This document shows, in pieces, positions 27,246 to 35,857 of a stretch of 64,000 nt of DNA. The translations under genes and the position numbers were made by a program. Each line of letters begins with the position of its first letter. The first letter of the stretch is position 1. The notes under the pieces are model-generated. The model saw only the letters and a program-made list of their open reading frames with translations. It had not been told where the DNA came from and searched no databases. Source of the stretch: Deltaproteobacteria bacterium. GTDB lineage: Bacteria > Myxococcota_C > UBA6777. The stretch is from positions 1-64,000 of the forward strand of contig PCBK01000003.1 of assembly GCA_002731275.1 (NCBI GenBank), read 5' to 3'.

Positions 27246-28706
27246 TCACTCTCCTGCTGGCCCCAGAAACTCTAACTCACCGTCCTCAACGGTGCCAAAC
27301 GCAAATTCAAACAGATCACGGACGTAATTTTGATGCATACGCCACGGACGCCTTGAACCCAACTTCGGGAATGTATGGACAGCCCGCTGGATGTAGCCAG
27401 AGCTGAGATCCATGAAAGGGGCCTCTTCGACACTCCCATCGTGAAGACGGGGTGTACACTGGACATACCCCTTTTTCTTCATCGTGTTGAGGACGCGACA
27501 CACAAACATCGACACAAGCTCACACTTGAGCGTCCACGATGCGTTTGTGTACCCTGACGCCAACGCCAGATTAGGGATGTCACTAAACATCGCACCTTTG
27601 TACGTCATCGTCTCCGGTGCCTTGATATGTTTTCCATCGACCTCGACGTGCAAATGGCTCATAAACTTGAGCTTTAATCCAGTCGCAGTCACGATCATAT
27701 CGGCCTGAAGCTCTTCTCCCGATTGAAGCAAGATCCCATCAGGTGTAAATGTCTCGATGTGGTCGGTCACAACACTAGCTTTACCGTCGCGAATCACTTC
27801 GAAAAGATCGCTGTCAGGGACAAGGCAGATCCGCTGGTCCCAGGGTTTGTAACGGGGTGTAAAGTGCGTATCCACATCAAAGTCAGGTAGCTCTTCGCGG
27901 ATCTTATCGATGATGAAGTGTTTGACCTTCTCTGGACGACGACGCGAGATGCGATACATAAACATCGACATCAAAATGTTCTTCAGGCGCGTTAGACGCC
28001 CTGCTGTCCGACGGGGAAGAAATGCTTTCAGGCGTTCACCGAGGGGATCTTTGGCAGGTCTGGAGACGACGTATGTTGGTGAACGTTGCAACATTGTCAC
28101 GTGTTTGGCTTGTGTCGCCAAAGACGGAAGTAGCGTAATCGCCGTCGCGCCACTGCCGATGATCACGATACGTTTGTCCTTGTAATCGATCGACTCATCC
28201 CACTTTTGAGGGTGAATGACCTCGCCTTCAAATGTCCCGATATCCGGAAAATCAGGAGTATACCCCTCTTCATAATCGTAGTACCCTGTGCACATGTACA
28301 AAAAGTGACAGGTCCAGCTGACCTCTTTGCCTGTGTGTTTGTCGTGGACAGTCACAGTCCACTTCGCATCCTCTGAAGACCAAGAAGCACGTTGGACATA
28401 CTTTCCGTAGTGGATCTTCTCTTCGAGTTTGTACTCGCTGACAGTGTCCTTCAGGTATTGCAGGATAGAGGCGCCGTCGGCAATCGAGACATCACCTTCC
28501 CATGGCCGGAAGGAGAAACCCAACGTATACATATCGGAATCAGAGCGGATCCCTGGATAGCGAAAAAGATCCCATGTCCCGCCGATTGCATCGCGTCCTT
28601 CGAGGATCGCAAATGTACGCTCAGGGCAACGTTGTTGAAGATAGACGCTCGCGGCGATCCCTGAAATCCCTGCTCCCACGACCAATACGTCGACGTGATT
28701 TTGCAT
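27246..28706 (-). CDS. EthA-like Baeyer-Villiger flavin monooxygenase
   Basis: A 486-residue FAD- and NADPH-dependent enzyme that inserts oxygen next to a ketone to give an ester. Visible motifs are the FAD-binding GAGISG (11-16), GGTWDLFRYPGIRSDSDMYT (about 43-62), the Baeyer-Villiger fingerprint FEGEVIHPQKW (FxGxxxHxxxW), and a second dinucleotide motif GSGATA. Over its length it follows mycobacterial EthA as I remember it, including GYTNASWTLK. AGGAG six bases before the ATG at 28706 sets the start. It leads an operon with the YwaF-like membrane protein. The natural substrate is unknown; steroid, fatty or aromatic ketones are all possible. Confidence 0.93.
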   Translation of the reverse strand: MQNHVDVLVVGAGISGIAASVYLQQRCPERTFAILEGRDAIGGTWDLFRYPGIRSDSDMYTLGFSFRPWEGDVSIADGASILQYLKDTVSEYKLEEKIHYGKYVQRASWSSEDAKWTVTVHDKHTGKEVSWTCHFLYMCTGYYDYEEGYTPDFPDIGTFEGEVIHPQKWDESIDYKDKRIVIIGSGATAITLLPSLATQAKHVTMLQRSPTYVVSRPAKDPLGERLKAFLPRRTAGRLTRLKNILMSMFMYRISRRRPEKVKHFIIDKIREELPDFDVDTHFTPRYKPWDQRICLVPDSDLFEVIRDGKASVVTDHIETFTPDGILLQSGEELQADMIVTATGLKLKFMSHLHVEVDGKHIKAPETMTYKGAMFSDIPNLALASGYTNASWTLKCELVSMFVCRVLNTMKKKGYVQCTPRLHDGSVEEAPFMDLSSGYIQRAVHTFPKLGSRRPWRMHQNYVRDLFEFAFGTVEDGELEFLGPAGE

Positions 28707-28838
28707 GTCGTGCTCCTGTTCTATCGCACTGATACCAATCCAGACCATCGTGCAGGCATCGTAGCCGACAGCCTACCAAATGACAATCAGTGGAGACAGG
28801 GATGGAGTTGATTCTCTTGTTCTGTTGGGGGAGTAGGA

Positions 28839-30077
28839 TTATGCGGAGGGAGGAGCGGGGGTGTTCTTTGCGCTGCGCAGGACGTGATATGCGCGCTCGA
28901 CGCTTTGTTTTCGTCGGATCATACGTGTCGCTTCTTGCCCATCGTGGTAAAGTTGCGCTCCCATCGCAAAGTTTTCGGAGAGTTGTTCGTAAGCGGCTTT
29001 GAGCGCATCACGGCTCGCGGACTCGGAGATGTCGAGGAGCTTCGACGCCAATCTCATCGAAGGCTTCGCCAACCGCATCTGAAGATGCCCCAACAAACGC
29101 TCGATCTGCTCAGGCGCAAAGCCCAACAAGTCACACAATTGTCTCAACAGAACCTGCTCCTCTTCAACAATAATACCGTCAGCTTCGATGACACTAAGCG
29201 CACCGTAGATCAACTGGAGATCAGGATGCAGACATCCGACCGCGTTCGCAGCCCCAAGGTATTCACGCACAAGTACACCAAGTGGGCGCTCCATCTCATC
29301 GCGTGCGTCCTCAAAGACCTCGGAGAACGAAGTCGAAGGGAGTCCCATTCGCGTACAGATCGCGTGGATCTGATCCTTCTCACGACGATCGAAGTGACCA
29401 TCCACACCCATCACATTCATCAGGATCGCAGTGAGCTTTGTACAATGTGTCCACGCAACTTTCTCCTCCGAAGTCTCAGCGGTCATCGCGACTTCAGGAA
29501 GATCTTCATAGGAGATATAGCGACTGGGTGCGAGGACATGTGTCACCTCTTCTTCCTCGATATCGTGTGAAACATCGGATATATCATCGAGCGAATCGAA
29601 AGAGACCTCACGAAGCGCGTCGTATGACTCGTTTTTCTTCAGGTGTGAATCGACCATCAGCTCCTGCCACGTCTTGGCTGGAACAGGTTGTGGTTGTGTC
29701 TGTCCGCCTTCGCGAACGCGACGTAACGAGAAGGCGCCTCGTACGATAAAAAGACACAACGTCAGGTGGACAGCAGAGAGGAGCAATTGGTGCGCCAAGA
29801 GCGCTCCCACGACGAGCGTGATGGAGATGTACGATCCCATAAAAGCGAACATATCCCGGCCGCGAAGGGTTCCAAATGCCGCACACATCATCGCCACAGC
29901 TGAGAACAGACAACCTCGTCCCATCCAAGCGTTAGCAGTCTCTGAGAGTCCACTAAAACCAACCCCAAGCGCGATCACGCCGACACTGATCTGAACCAAA
30001 AAGGTCACGCCCATCGCAAGCGTTGCGTAGCTGACTCGTTGTTCTTCTTGTTCCAATGTATTTGTGAATGCTTCCAT
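28839..30077 (-). CDS. Membrane protein with TerB-like and degenerate J-like domains
   Basis: A 412-residue protein. Four hydrophobic spans lie in the first ~130 residues. A linker rich in Asp, Glu and Ser follows (~140-200). Residues ~215-345 are an all-helical domain with acidic patches (GVDGHFDRREKDQI, VIEADGIIVEEEQVLL), the hallmark of TerB-like domains, which are linked with tellurite resistance and envelope stress. The C-terminal ~60 residues (LDISESASRDALKAAYEQL) look like a shortened J-domain without HPD. The function is unknown. It stands alone, with the long gap 30078-30425 upstream. Confidence 0.7.
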   Translation of the reverse strand: MEAFTNTLEQEEQRVSYATLAMGVTFLVQISVGVIALGVGFSGLSETANAWMGRGCLFSAVAMMCAAFGTLRGRDMFAFMGSYISITLVVGALLAHQLLLSAVHLTLCLFIVRGAFSLRRVREGGQTQPQPVPAKTWQELMVDSHLKKNESYDALREVSFDSLDDISDVSHDIEEEEVTHVLAPSRYISYEDLPEVAMTAETSEEKVAWTHCTKLTAILMNVMGVDGHFDRREKDQIHAICTRMGLPSTSFSEVFEDARDEMERPLGVLVREYLGAANAVGCLHPDLQLIYGALSVIEADGIIVEEEQVLLRQLCDLLGFAPEQIERLLGHLQMRLAKPSMRLASKLLDISESASRDALKAAYEQLSENFAMGAQLYHDGQEATRMIRRKQSVERAYHVLRSAKNTPAPPSA

Positions 30078-30425
30078 CGTCGTCTACCTTTCGTATAGGG
30101 TGATGTCTTCACTCGCACACTCCTTGTGCGTTCACTATGGGTAAACGCTCCCCCCAAGAAAAAGCTCAGTCGATCGGCCTGTGTATGGTCATATTCACAC
30201 AATCGAGCACATATCTGTTCCAAATCGGTCCTTTTGTTGTCGTGTGTCACCCCCATCCCAACAAAGCTCCTCCACGAGAAATGATATCCCCCCCCTCTTT
30301 TCGCCAACCCCCGAGGAACCAGCGATTTGAGAGCGAACAAAAGCAGGTTAACTTGACAGATATCACCCACTCTCTAAGGTGAACACACAGGGCATTCACG
30401 ATTCATCCGAACAAAAAGGCTTGCT
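30078..30425 (+). other. Divergent gene-free stretch
   Basis: A gap of 348 bases between the TerB-like gene (leftward) and the aminotransferase gene (rightward). Apart from the candidate promoter at 30353-30380 I see no feature. Open frames present here lack ribosome sites and any recognisable content. Confidence 0.5.
30353..30380 (+). promoter_or_regulatory. Candidate sigma-70-type promoter of the aminotransferase gene
   Basis: TTGACA at 30353-30358 matches the -35 consensus. TAAGGT at 30375-30380, 16 bases later, is a weak -10 box. The pair lies 45 bases before the start codon at 30426 on the correct strand. Confidence 0.4.
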
Positions 30426-31772
30426 ATGAAACACCATGTTATCAATTCTCAGTTGATCTGCGCACAATACGACAAAGACTACCCCATGCTTGTCTCAGGC
30501 AAAGGGATCTACCTCTACGACAAAGATGGAAATGAATACATCGATGCGTCTGGTTGTACGGCCGCCGTCACGGCGATCGGCCACGGCGTCGAAGAGGTCG
30601 CAGATGCGCTCGCAGTGCAGGCGAAAAAGCTCGCCGTCCACCCCACACATGTCTTCTACAACGAAACACTCGAAGCCTACCTCGCGCATCTATGCGACTT
30701 TGCCCCAGAAGGTTTCAACAAGGCCTGGACGATCAGCGGTGGTACAGAAGCTGTCGAAAACAGCGTGAAGCTCGCCTACCAGTACCACAAGGCCAAAAAG
30801 CGAACCGGACGCACAAAGATCATCGGACGCTGGGGGAGCTACCACGGAAACTCCCTCACAGCCCTCGACATCGGCGGCCTCAAAACACGCCGCAATTACT
30901 ACACAGACTTGATGGTCGATCATCTCCACGTCTCCCCCTGCTTCTCCTACCGCAAACCTGAAGCTCTCAGCCCAGACGCATACGAAGACACACTCATCGA
31001 GGAATTCTCCCAACTCGTCGAACAGCACCCCGATCAGATCATCTGCTTTGTCGCTGAACCCATCGTCGGCGCCGCGCTCGGCGCCGCCCCTCCAACACCT
31101 CGATATTTCGAACGCATCGCCGAGATATGTCGCGCACATGACATCTTGATGATCGCCGATGAGGTCATGACGGGCTTCGGTCGAACAGGGACCGCCTTTG
31201 GATGTGAACAATACGGCACACACGCAGACATCCTCGCATGTGCCAAAGGCATCAGCGGTGGTTACCTGCCTCTCGGTGCGGTCATCGCCCACGATCGCGT
31301 GCTCGACCCCATCAGAGAAAGTGGCGAGCCATTCTACAGCGGACAAACCTATTCGTGTATCCCACTCGCAGCTGCCGTCGGTGAAGCTGTCCTCCATTAT
31401 ATAGAGGAACACACCCTCGTCGAACGCACTGAGATCGTCGGTGCGCACCTCAAACGACGCTTTGAAGAATTGCTTTCACTGCCGTTTGTCGGTGATGTAC
31501 GTGGTGAAGGCCTGTTCCTCGGGATCGAATTTGTCGAAGACAAAGACAGCAAACGACCCTTTGACCCCTCCTTGATGTTTGCCAAACGCGTCGAAACAAC
31601 AGCACTCAAACATGGCCTCGTCACATACTCATGTCGCGGAACAGTCGAAGGGACGAAGGGAGACCACATGCTCTTTTCCCCTCCGCTGACGATGAACATC
31701 GAGCAAGCAGACACACTTCACAAACGCTTTCATGCCGCTCTCGTCGAGACATACGAACAAGTCCAAAAATAA
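30426..31772 (+). CDS. Class III PLP-dependent aminotransferase
   Basis: Moves an amino group between an omega-amino compound or amino acid and a keto acid using pyridoxal phosphate. The 448-residue protein has the class III layout: SGGTEAVENSVKLA (104-117) for phosphate binding, ADEVMTGFGRTG (244-255) with the PLP-contacting Asp245, and CAKGISGGYLPLG with the Schiff-base Lys274. AAAGG six bases before the ATG supports the start. It has no operon partner, since the next gene begins 75 bases on and encodes an exported protein. The substrate cannot be read from sequence; it is not argD, which is at 56339. Confidence 0.9.
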   Translation: MKHHVINSQLICAQYDKDYPMLVSGKGIYLYDKDGNEYIDASGCTAAVTAIGHGVEEVADALAVQAKKLAVHPTHVFYNETLEAYLAHLCDFAPEGFNKAWTISGGTEAVENSVKLAYQYHKAKKRTGRTKIIGRWGSYHGNSLTALDIGGLKTRRNYYTDLMVDHLHVSPCFSYRKPEALSPDAYEDTLIEEFSQLVEQHPDQIICFVAEPIVGAALGAAPPTPRYFERIAEICRAHDILMIADEVMTGFGRTGTAFGCEQYGTHADILACAKGISGGYLPLGAVIAHDRVLDPIRESGEPFYSGQTYSCIPLAAAVGEAVLHYIEEHTLVERTEIVGAHLKRRFEELLSLPFVGDVRGEGLFLGIEFVEDKDSKRPFDPSLMFAKRVETTALKHGLVTYSCRGTVEGTKGDHMLFSPPLTMNIEQADTLHKRFHAALVETYEQVQK

Positions 31773-31847
31773 ATGTCGTGATCACAGCGCGTTTTTCAAG
31801 TGAAGACGTTCACAACAAAAACACATCTCTTACGACAGGAGCCGAAC

Positions 31848-32675
31848 ATGAAACGATACCAATTCCCTCTCACTTTGCTCTCTCTTCTTGGTGTATTGCT
31901 CGGATGCTTGATCAGTATGCCGAGCACAGTTGATGCTTGTAAGTGTCGCCGCCCTGATATGAAAAAGGTCTACGCCCGCTCGACACATGTCTTTACAGGT
32001 ATCTTGCGTGCGGTCAACACGTCGGCTATGCGCGTACATACATTTACATTTCAGGTCACACGCTCTTTCAAAGGCAGCGCAAAAGGAACATTTACCATCC
32101 ACTCACCGGGCCACTCATGTGGGCTCAAGACAGGCGCGATCACGCGCATCGGCACAGAATATCTCGTCCTTGGCTCATCGCGTGGTGGGAAGGTATGGTC
32201 CAGGCAGTGTCGAGGAGTGGGACCGACAAACCGCGCCTCCGTAAAAGCAGCGATTGCGTTGTTCGGTAAAATGCCAGCTCCAGCGACCAAAAAACCACAA
32301 TCCATCCGCTCACTCATCATGGCCTGTCGCCATATCGGTCCAGGCATTGGGCCACGTGGTCTTTTCACGTTTGACTTTCAGAGCAAGAAACCACAGCTCC
32401 TCTCGACGATCTCATTTGGCAAAAAAGGCTGGGGACAAGGTGCCCAAAGGATCTCCAACGTGCGCATTGCAGGCAACGGAAATATCAGCCTGAAGCTCCC
32501 CTCTCGCAGTGGGAGAAGTGGAACCGATGTGCAGATTTACTTTCGCGGACAAAGCAGCCAGTTGAAAGGCAAAAAATACCACGGCAAGGTGCTCATTTTC
32601 ATGATGCGTTACCCCATCCCCCCGAATGTCCGCATCGCGCCACGAAGACTCGTCTGCTCCAAAATCCAACTTTGA
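31848..32675 (+). CDS. TIMP/NTR-like secreted protein
   Basis: A 275-residue exported protein. A signal (about 8-30) is cleaved near VDACKC. The mature start CKCRRPDMKKVYARSTHVFTG has the paired cysteines and [DTS].VF.G pattern of bacterial TIMP-like (netrin-fold) proteins; further cysteines at HSCGL and SRQCRG would complete disulphides. In animals this fold inhibits metalloproteases; in bacteria the role is unknown. The C-terminal ~130 residues have basic beta-rich sequence of no known family. The ATG at 31848 has AGGAG six bases upstream, chosen over the open frame from 31800. Confidence 0.75.
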   Translation: MKRYQFPLTLLSLLGVLLGCLISMPSTVDACKCRRPDMKKVYARSTHVFTGILRAVNTSAMRVHTFTFQVTRSFKGSAKGTFTIHSPGHSCGLKTGAITRIGTEYLVLGSSRGGKVWSRQCRGVGPTNRASVKAAIALFGKMPAPATKKPQSIRSLIMACRHIGPGIGPRGLFTFDFQSKKPQLLSTISFGKKGWGQGAQRISNVRIAGNGNISLKLPSRSGRSGTDVQIYFRGQSSQLKGKKYHGKVLIFMMRYPIPPNVRIAPRRLVCSKIQL

Positions 32676-32825
32676 TGTTCACCGTCTGAAAGAACAAAGC
32701 CCAACGCAGACTCCCACCGACTCTCCACAACACCTCCCCCCACACTCTAGAGCCGTCTCTCAGTATGTGTTATGTATATTCTCCAAAACACGTTCAAAAT
32801 AGGGCAGCCAATAGAGTTGGAGAAC

Positions 32826-34919
32826 ATGACAGACCATCCCTCGACACAACCGACGAGACAGGAGGATTCCTCTCATCAAGAGACGGGCTCGATGCAATCA
32901 CCTCAACAGTTACCGAGCATGACAGGCTATACTTTGTGGATAGGCCGCTCGCTGTGGGGTGTGGCGATCGTGTTGCCAGCATTCTTGTTGATGGTGTATC
33001 TTTACCACATGCCTTCGTTTTTGCAGGCCAATTTCCAATCGCAATTCTTTGAACCACAGAGTGATCCCTTTCTATCCCAATATCTATTTCCGACACTCTC
33101 GATGGTCCGGCGTTTGAGTTTGGCGCTTGGAGGATGGTTACTCGTCGCCATTATGTGTTGGCGCCGAACAGATCGAGCGCTCATCCTGTGGACATCACTG
33201 GCGATCATCGGCATCAGCAACTTCAGTGTTCACGTCGAGCTCTTGGAGAGATCCGTATTTCAACATGGATGGTTGCAAGGTGTGAGGGCGCTCGCTGCGA
33301 TTCAGGCATGGATAGGGCCATCTGTAGGGTTGGGGATTATGATGGTGATCCCCGACGGCAAGCCTCTCTCACGATGGCTTCGCTATCTCTATCCACTTTT
33401 TACCATCTTACCGGGACTCTATGCTTGGATCTGGTGGAGTGAACATAAGGCATATAAACCTGCCCTGCTCGGCATCTCCGAAGTCATGCTTGTGATGTGT
33501 ATCTACCTGTTCATTCGCTTTCAGTGGACCAAAGAGCCCAGAGAGAAGCTACAACTGCGTTGGATGATCGCGGCGAACTTTCTCTCTGCGTTCGTCTTCG
33601 TGATGTATGCGACGCTGCTCTTTTTGCCCTCGTCGTCGGATAACACGCTGATCATCCTCAAACGCTGTGCACAAGAAGGGTTTTTGTTTATCGGCTATCT
33701 CTCACCACTGCTGACCTTTTTTATCATCCTCATACGTTTTCGCCTGTGGTCCTTCCACGTGACGGTCAACCGCTCGCTCATTTACGGTGCCTTGAGTATC
33801 ACGATGATGTTGGTCTTCGTCCTTGGATTTTTGGGGATCCAAGAATTTTTGCGCTCATACCTCGGACACAAACAAGAGCTGTGGTCCGCTTCGATAGGTG
33901 TGGTCTGTGTCTTGTTGTTGTACAACCCAATGCGCAACGTCTTGAGACGCTTTGTGGACCGCCGAATTTACGGCATCGCGATCGAGTACGAGGGCGCGAA
34001 GTTTGAAGAAAGAGGCACCAAAAAGCCTGAACGCTCGTCTCTCTCACGGATCACAAACTTTGGACAATACCAGGATCTCAAATGGATCGGGAGTGGTGGG
34101 ATGGGTCAGGTCTTTCGGGCCAAACACCCTGTACTGAAACGAGATGTTGCCATCAAGTTTCTGTCCTCATCACACGCGCTTGATCCAACGACGAGAGAGC
34201 GCTTCGTGCGAGAAGCCCAAACCGTCGCACAGCTCAACCACCCACATATCATCACGCTTCACGACTTTGGCGAGCAAGATGACCGGCTCTTTATGGTGAT
34301 GGAGTATATCCAAGGCGAAGAATTACAAAAACGACTACAACGCAAAGGAACCTTCCCTCTGGATGAAGCGATTGAGCTGCTCAAGCCTATCGCCTCAGCG
34401 CTCGATTACGCTCATCAACAAGGCGTCATCCACCGCGATGTCAAACCCTCCAACATCATGCTCGAACACAACGAAGAAGACCCCCTTCACCCAAGGGTGA
34501 TCATTATGGACTTTGGGATCGCGCGTGTCGTCGACATGTCGACACTAACACAAGCCGACAGTAACGCGATCCTTGGAACACTCCCCTACATCGCCCCAGA
34601 ACAAATAAAAGGTGAAAAGCTCCTCGATGGACGCGCTGATCAGTACGCTTTTGCTTGCATGACATACCAACTACTCACAGGGCGTGTCCCCTTTCCCCAA
34701 CGGGGACCGATCGAACTTGTCATGTCGCACCTCCTACATCCTCCCCCGTCGCCTCGCAAGTTCGCACCTCATATCCCTCGCCACACAGAGCAGGCCCTCT
34801 TTAAAGCACTCAGCAAAGAGCCAGAGGACCGTTTTGAAGATATCACGGCCTTTGTCGAAGCGCTCCAGACCAAGCCACAGCTCGATCAAACCCTCGACTT
34901 TGGGGATATACCTTCGTAA
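32826..34919 (+). CDS. Ser/Thr protein kinase with sensor-kinase-type membrane module
   Basis: A 697-residue membrane kinase. The N-terminal ~370 residues hold about eight to nine spans, ending with the patterns RFRLWSFHVTVNRSLIYGAL and LLYNPMRNVLRRFVDRRIYG. These resemble the membrane module of ComP-like sensor histidine kinases. A Hanks-type kinase domain follows (~415-680): GSGGMGQVFRA (glycine loop), AIKFL (Lys), HRDVKPSNIM (catalytic loop), DFGIA and APEQ. All key residues are present, so it should be active. GGAG sits close before the ATG at 32826; an earlier in-frame ATG at 32772 is possible. It nearly touches the converging CBS gene, with three bases between. Confidence 0.9.
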   Translation: MTDHPSTQPTRQEDSSHQETGSMQSPQQLPSMTGYTLWIGRSLWGVAIVLPAFLLMVYLYHMPSFLQANFQSQFFEPQSDPFLSQYLFPTLSMVRRLSLALGGWLLVAIMCWRRTDRALILWTSLAIIGISNFSVHVELLERSVFQHGWLQGVRALAAIQAWIGPSVGLGIMMVIPDGKPLSRWLRYLYPLFTILPGLYAWIWWSEHKAYKPALLGISEVMLVMCIYLFIRFQWTKEPREKLQLRWMIAANFLSAFVFVMYATLLFLPSSSDNTLIILKRCAQEGFLFIGYLSPLLTFFIILIRFRLWSFHVTVNRSLIYGALSITMMLVFVLGFLGIQEFLRSYLGHKQELWSASIGVVCVLLLYNPMRNVLRRFVDRRIYGIAIEYEGAKFEERGTKKPERSSLSRITNFGQYQDLKWIGSGGMGQVFRAKHPVLKRDVAIKFLSSSHALDPTTRERFVREAQTVAQLNHPHIITLHDFGEQDDRLFMVMEYIQGEELQKRLQRKGTFPLDEAIELLKPIASALDYAHQQGVIHRDVKPSNIMLEHNEEDPLHPRVIIMDFGIARVVDMSTLTQADSNAILGTLPYIAPEQIKGEKLLDGRADQYAFACMTYQLLTGRVPFPQRGPIELVMSHLLHPPPSPRKFAPHIPRHTEQALFKALSKEPEDRFEDITAFVEALQTKPQLDQTLDFGDIPS

Positions 34920-34922
34920 ACA

Positions 34923-35399
34923 TCAAGACTTTAAGTCTGTCTCCTCTCCACTTTTGGACATTGGCGAGAACGTGCTTGGACGCAACAGTTGGCAAAGAAC
35001 CCACAACAGATCAGCGCGCGTCACAATCCCAACAAGCTCACCGCTTTCAGTCCCACACACCAAGACAGAGCCGACTTTATGCTTGAGCATGAGCTCCGCA
35101 ACCTCAGAGAGCTCCGTATCTGGTGACACCGTCAACGGCTCTTGGTGAGCGACAACCCCCACCTCCTCCAATAAACTGAGCCGCTCTTGGGCGCTCTCTT
35201 CTTCTGTATTAAAATTAGCATGTGTCAGCTTCTTCACATCCCGATCGGAAATCACGCCGCGCAAACGACGCTCTTCATCCACGATCGGAAGATGTCTTAG
35301 CTGGTGTGCGTCCATCAAATCCATCGCATGATAAACCCGATGATTCGGACTTAAAGTCACGAGTTCCACTGACATTACCTGTTCGACTGTCATATTCAT
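34923..35399 (-). CDS. CBS-domain protein
   Basis: A 158-residue cytoplasmic protein made of a CBS pair (Bateman module). CBS1 covers residues ~4-60 (VEQVMSVELVTLSPNHRV, LPIVDEERRLRGVISDRDV) and CBS2 ~85-140 (EPLTVSPDTELSEVAELM, VLVCGTESGELVGIVTRADL). Such modules bind adenosyl nucleotides and regulate partners. There is no catalytic domain, so it would act in trans. The ATG at 35399 has GGAGG seven bases upstream; TTG at 35402 is less likely. It converges on the Ser/Thr kinase gene. Confidence 0.9.
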   Translation of the reverse strand: MNMTVEQVMSVELVTLSPNHRVYHAMDLMDAHQLRHLPIVDEERRLRGVISDRDVKKLTHANFNTEEESAQERLSLLEEVGVVAHQEPLTVSPDTELSEVAELMLKHKVGSVLVCGTESGELVGIVTRADLLWVLCQLLRPSTFSPMSKSGEETDLKS

Positions 35400-35678
35400 C
35401 AACCATCCTCCCTATACCCAATGAAATGTTTCAAATAAAAGATTCAAACATTTGAACATATAGATGTACATACATAAATATAAAGTCAACTCCATCATCA
35501 AAAAAAGTCACATCTTCTTTTGTAAGAGAATCGACGTAAGATCGGCTGTCTTCCGACTTACGCGGCTACTATTTTGTGGACTTGGTGAGGAGGAGGATAT
35601 GGAGCCATTGTCAGGTGAGTTTGAGGAGAAGCGCATACAAAAAGGGACAGGTTACGGAATCGACCTGACCGCGAGCGT
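35400..35678 (+). other. AT-rich gene-free stretch with one hairpin
   Basis: About 280 bases upstream of the CBS gene, with an AT-rich part at 35420-35520 that may hold that gene's promoter. A hairpin with a 10-bp stem and one bulged A, CGTAAG(A)TCGG / CCGACTTACG around a 7-base loop, lies at 35535-35562. No T-run follows and no neighbouring transcript ends here in the right direction, so its role is unclear. The repeat element follows at once. Confidence 0.5.
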
Positions 35679-35857
35679 TAAGGCCGTCGGATAGAAAAAA
35701 GAATACGGAAAATGAGACGAAGACAGAAGGTTGCTGCTGAAGCCACAGGCTTTGTTATTCGTCGTCGACATGGCCCTGCCATGCCTTCTCCTCATGCCTT
35801 GCCTGAGGCCCCACCCACTGCCCTCTTGTCTTCGCTTTTTTCCATCCGACGGCCTAA
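35679..35857 (-). mobile_element. MITE-like element, copy B, with TIRs and TAA duplication
   Basis: A 173-bp element at 35682-35854 bounded by 20-bp inverted ends, GGCCGTCGGAT(A/G)GAAAAAAG, with one mismatch. The left end is 35682-35701 and the right end 35835-35854. TAA flanks both sides (35679-35681 and 35855-35857), as expected of a target duplication. Read on the minus strand the element starts inside the stop codon of the radical SAM gene and aligns with copy A at 7292-7464. It encodes no transposase, so it would need one in trans. The internal frame carries STTNNKACGFSSNL. Confidence 0.8.

Noticed and set aside
35535-35562. Intrinsic terminator
   Set aside because: Stem with a bulge but no T-run on either strand, and no transcript is expected to end there.
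35464-35694. Small plus-strand gene upstream of the repeat element
   Set aside because: The frame runs into the inverted end of the element, has no ribosome site and no recognisable protein content.
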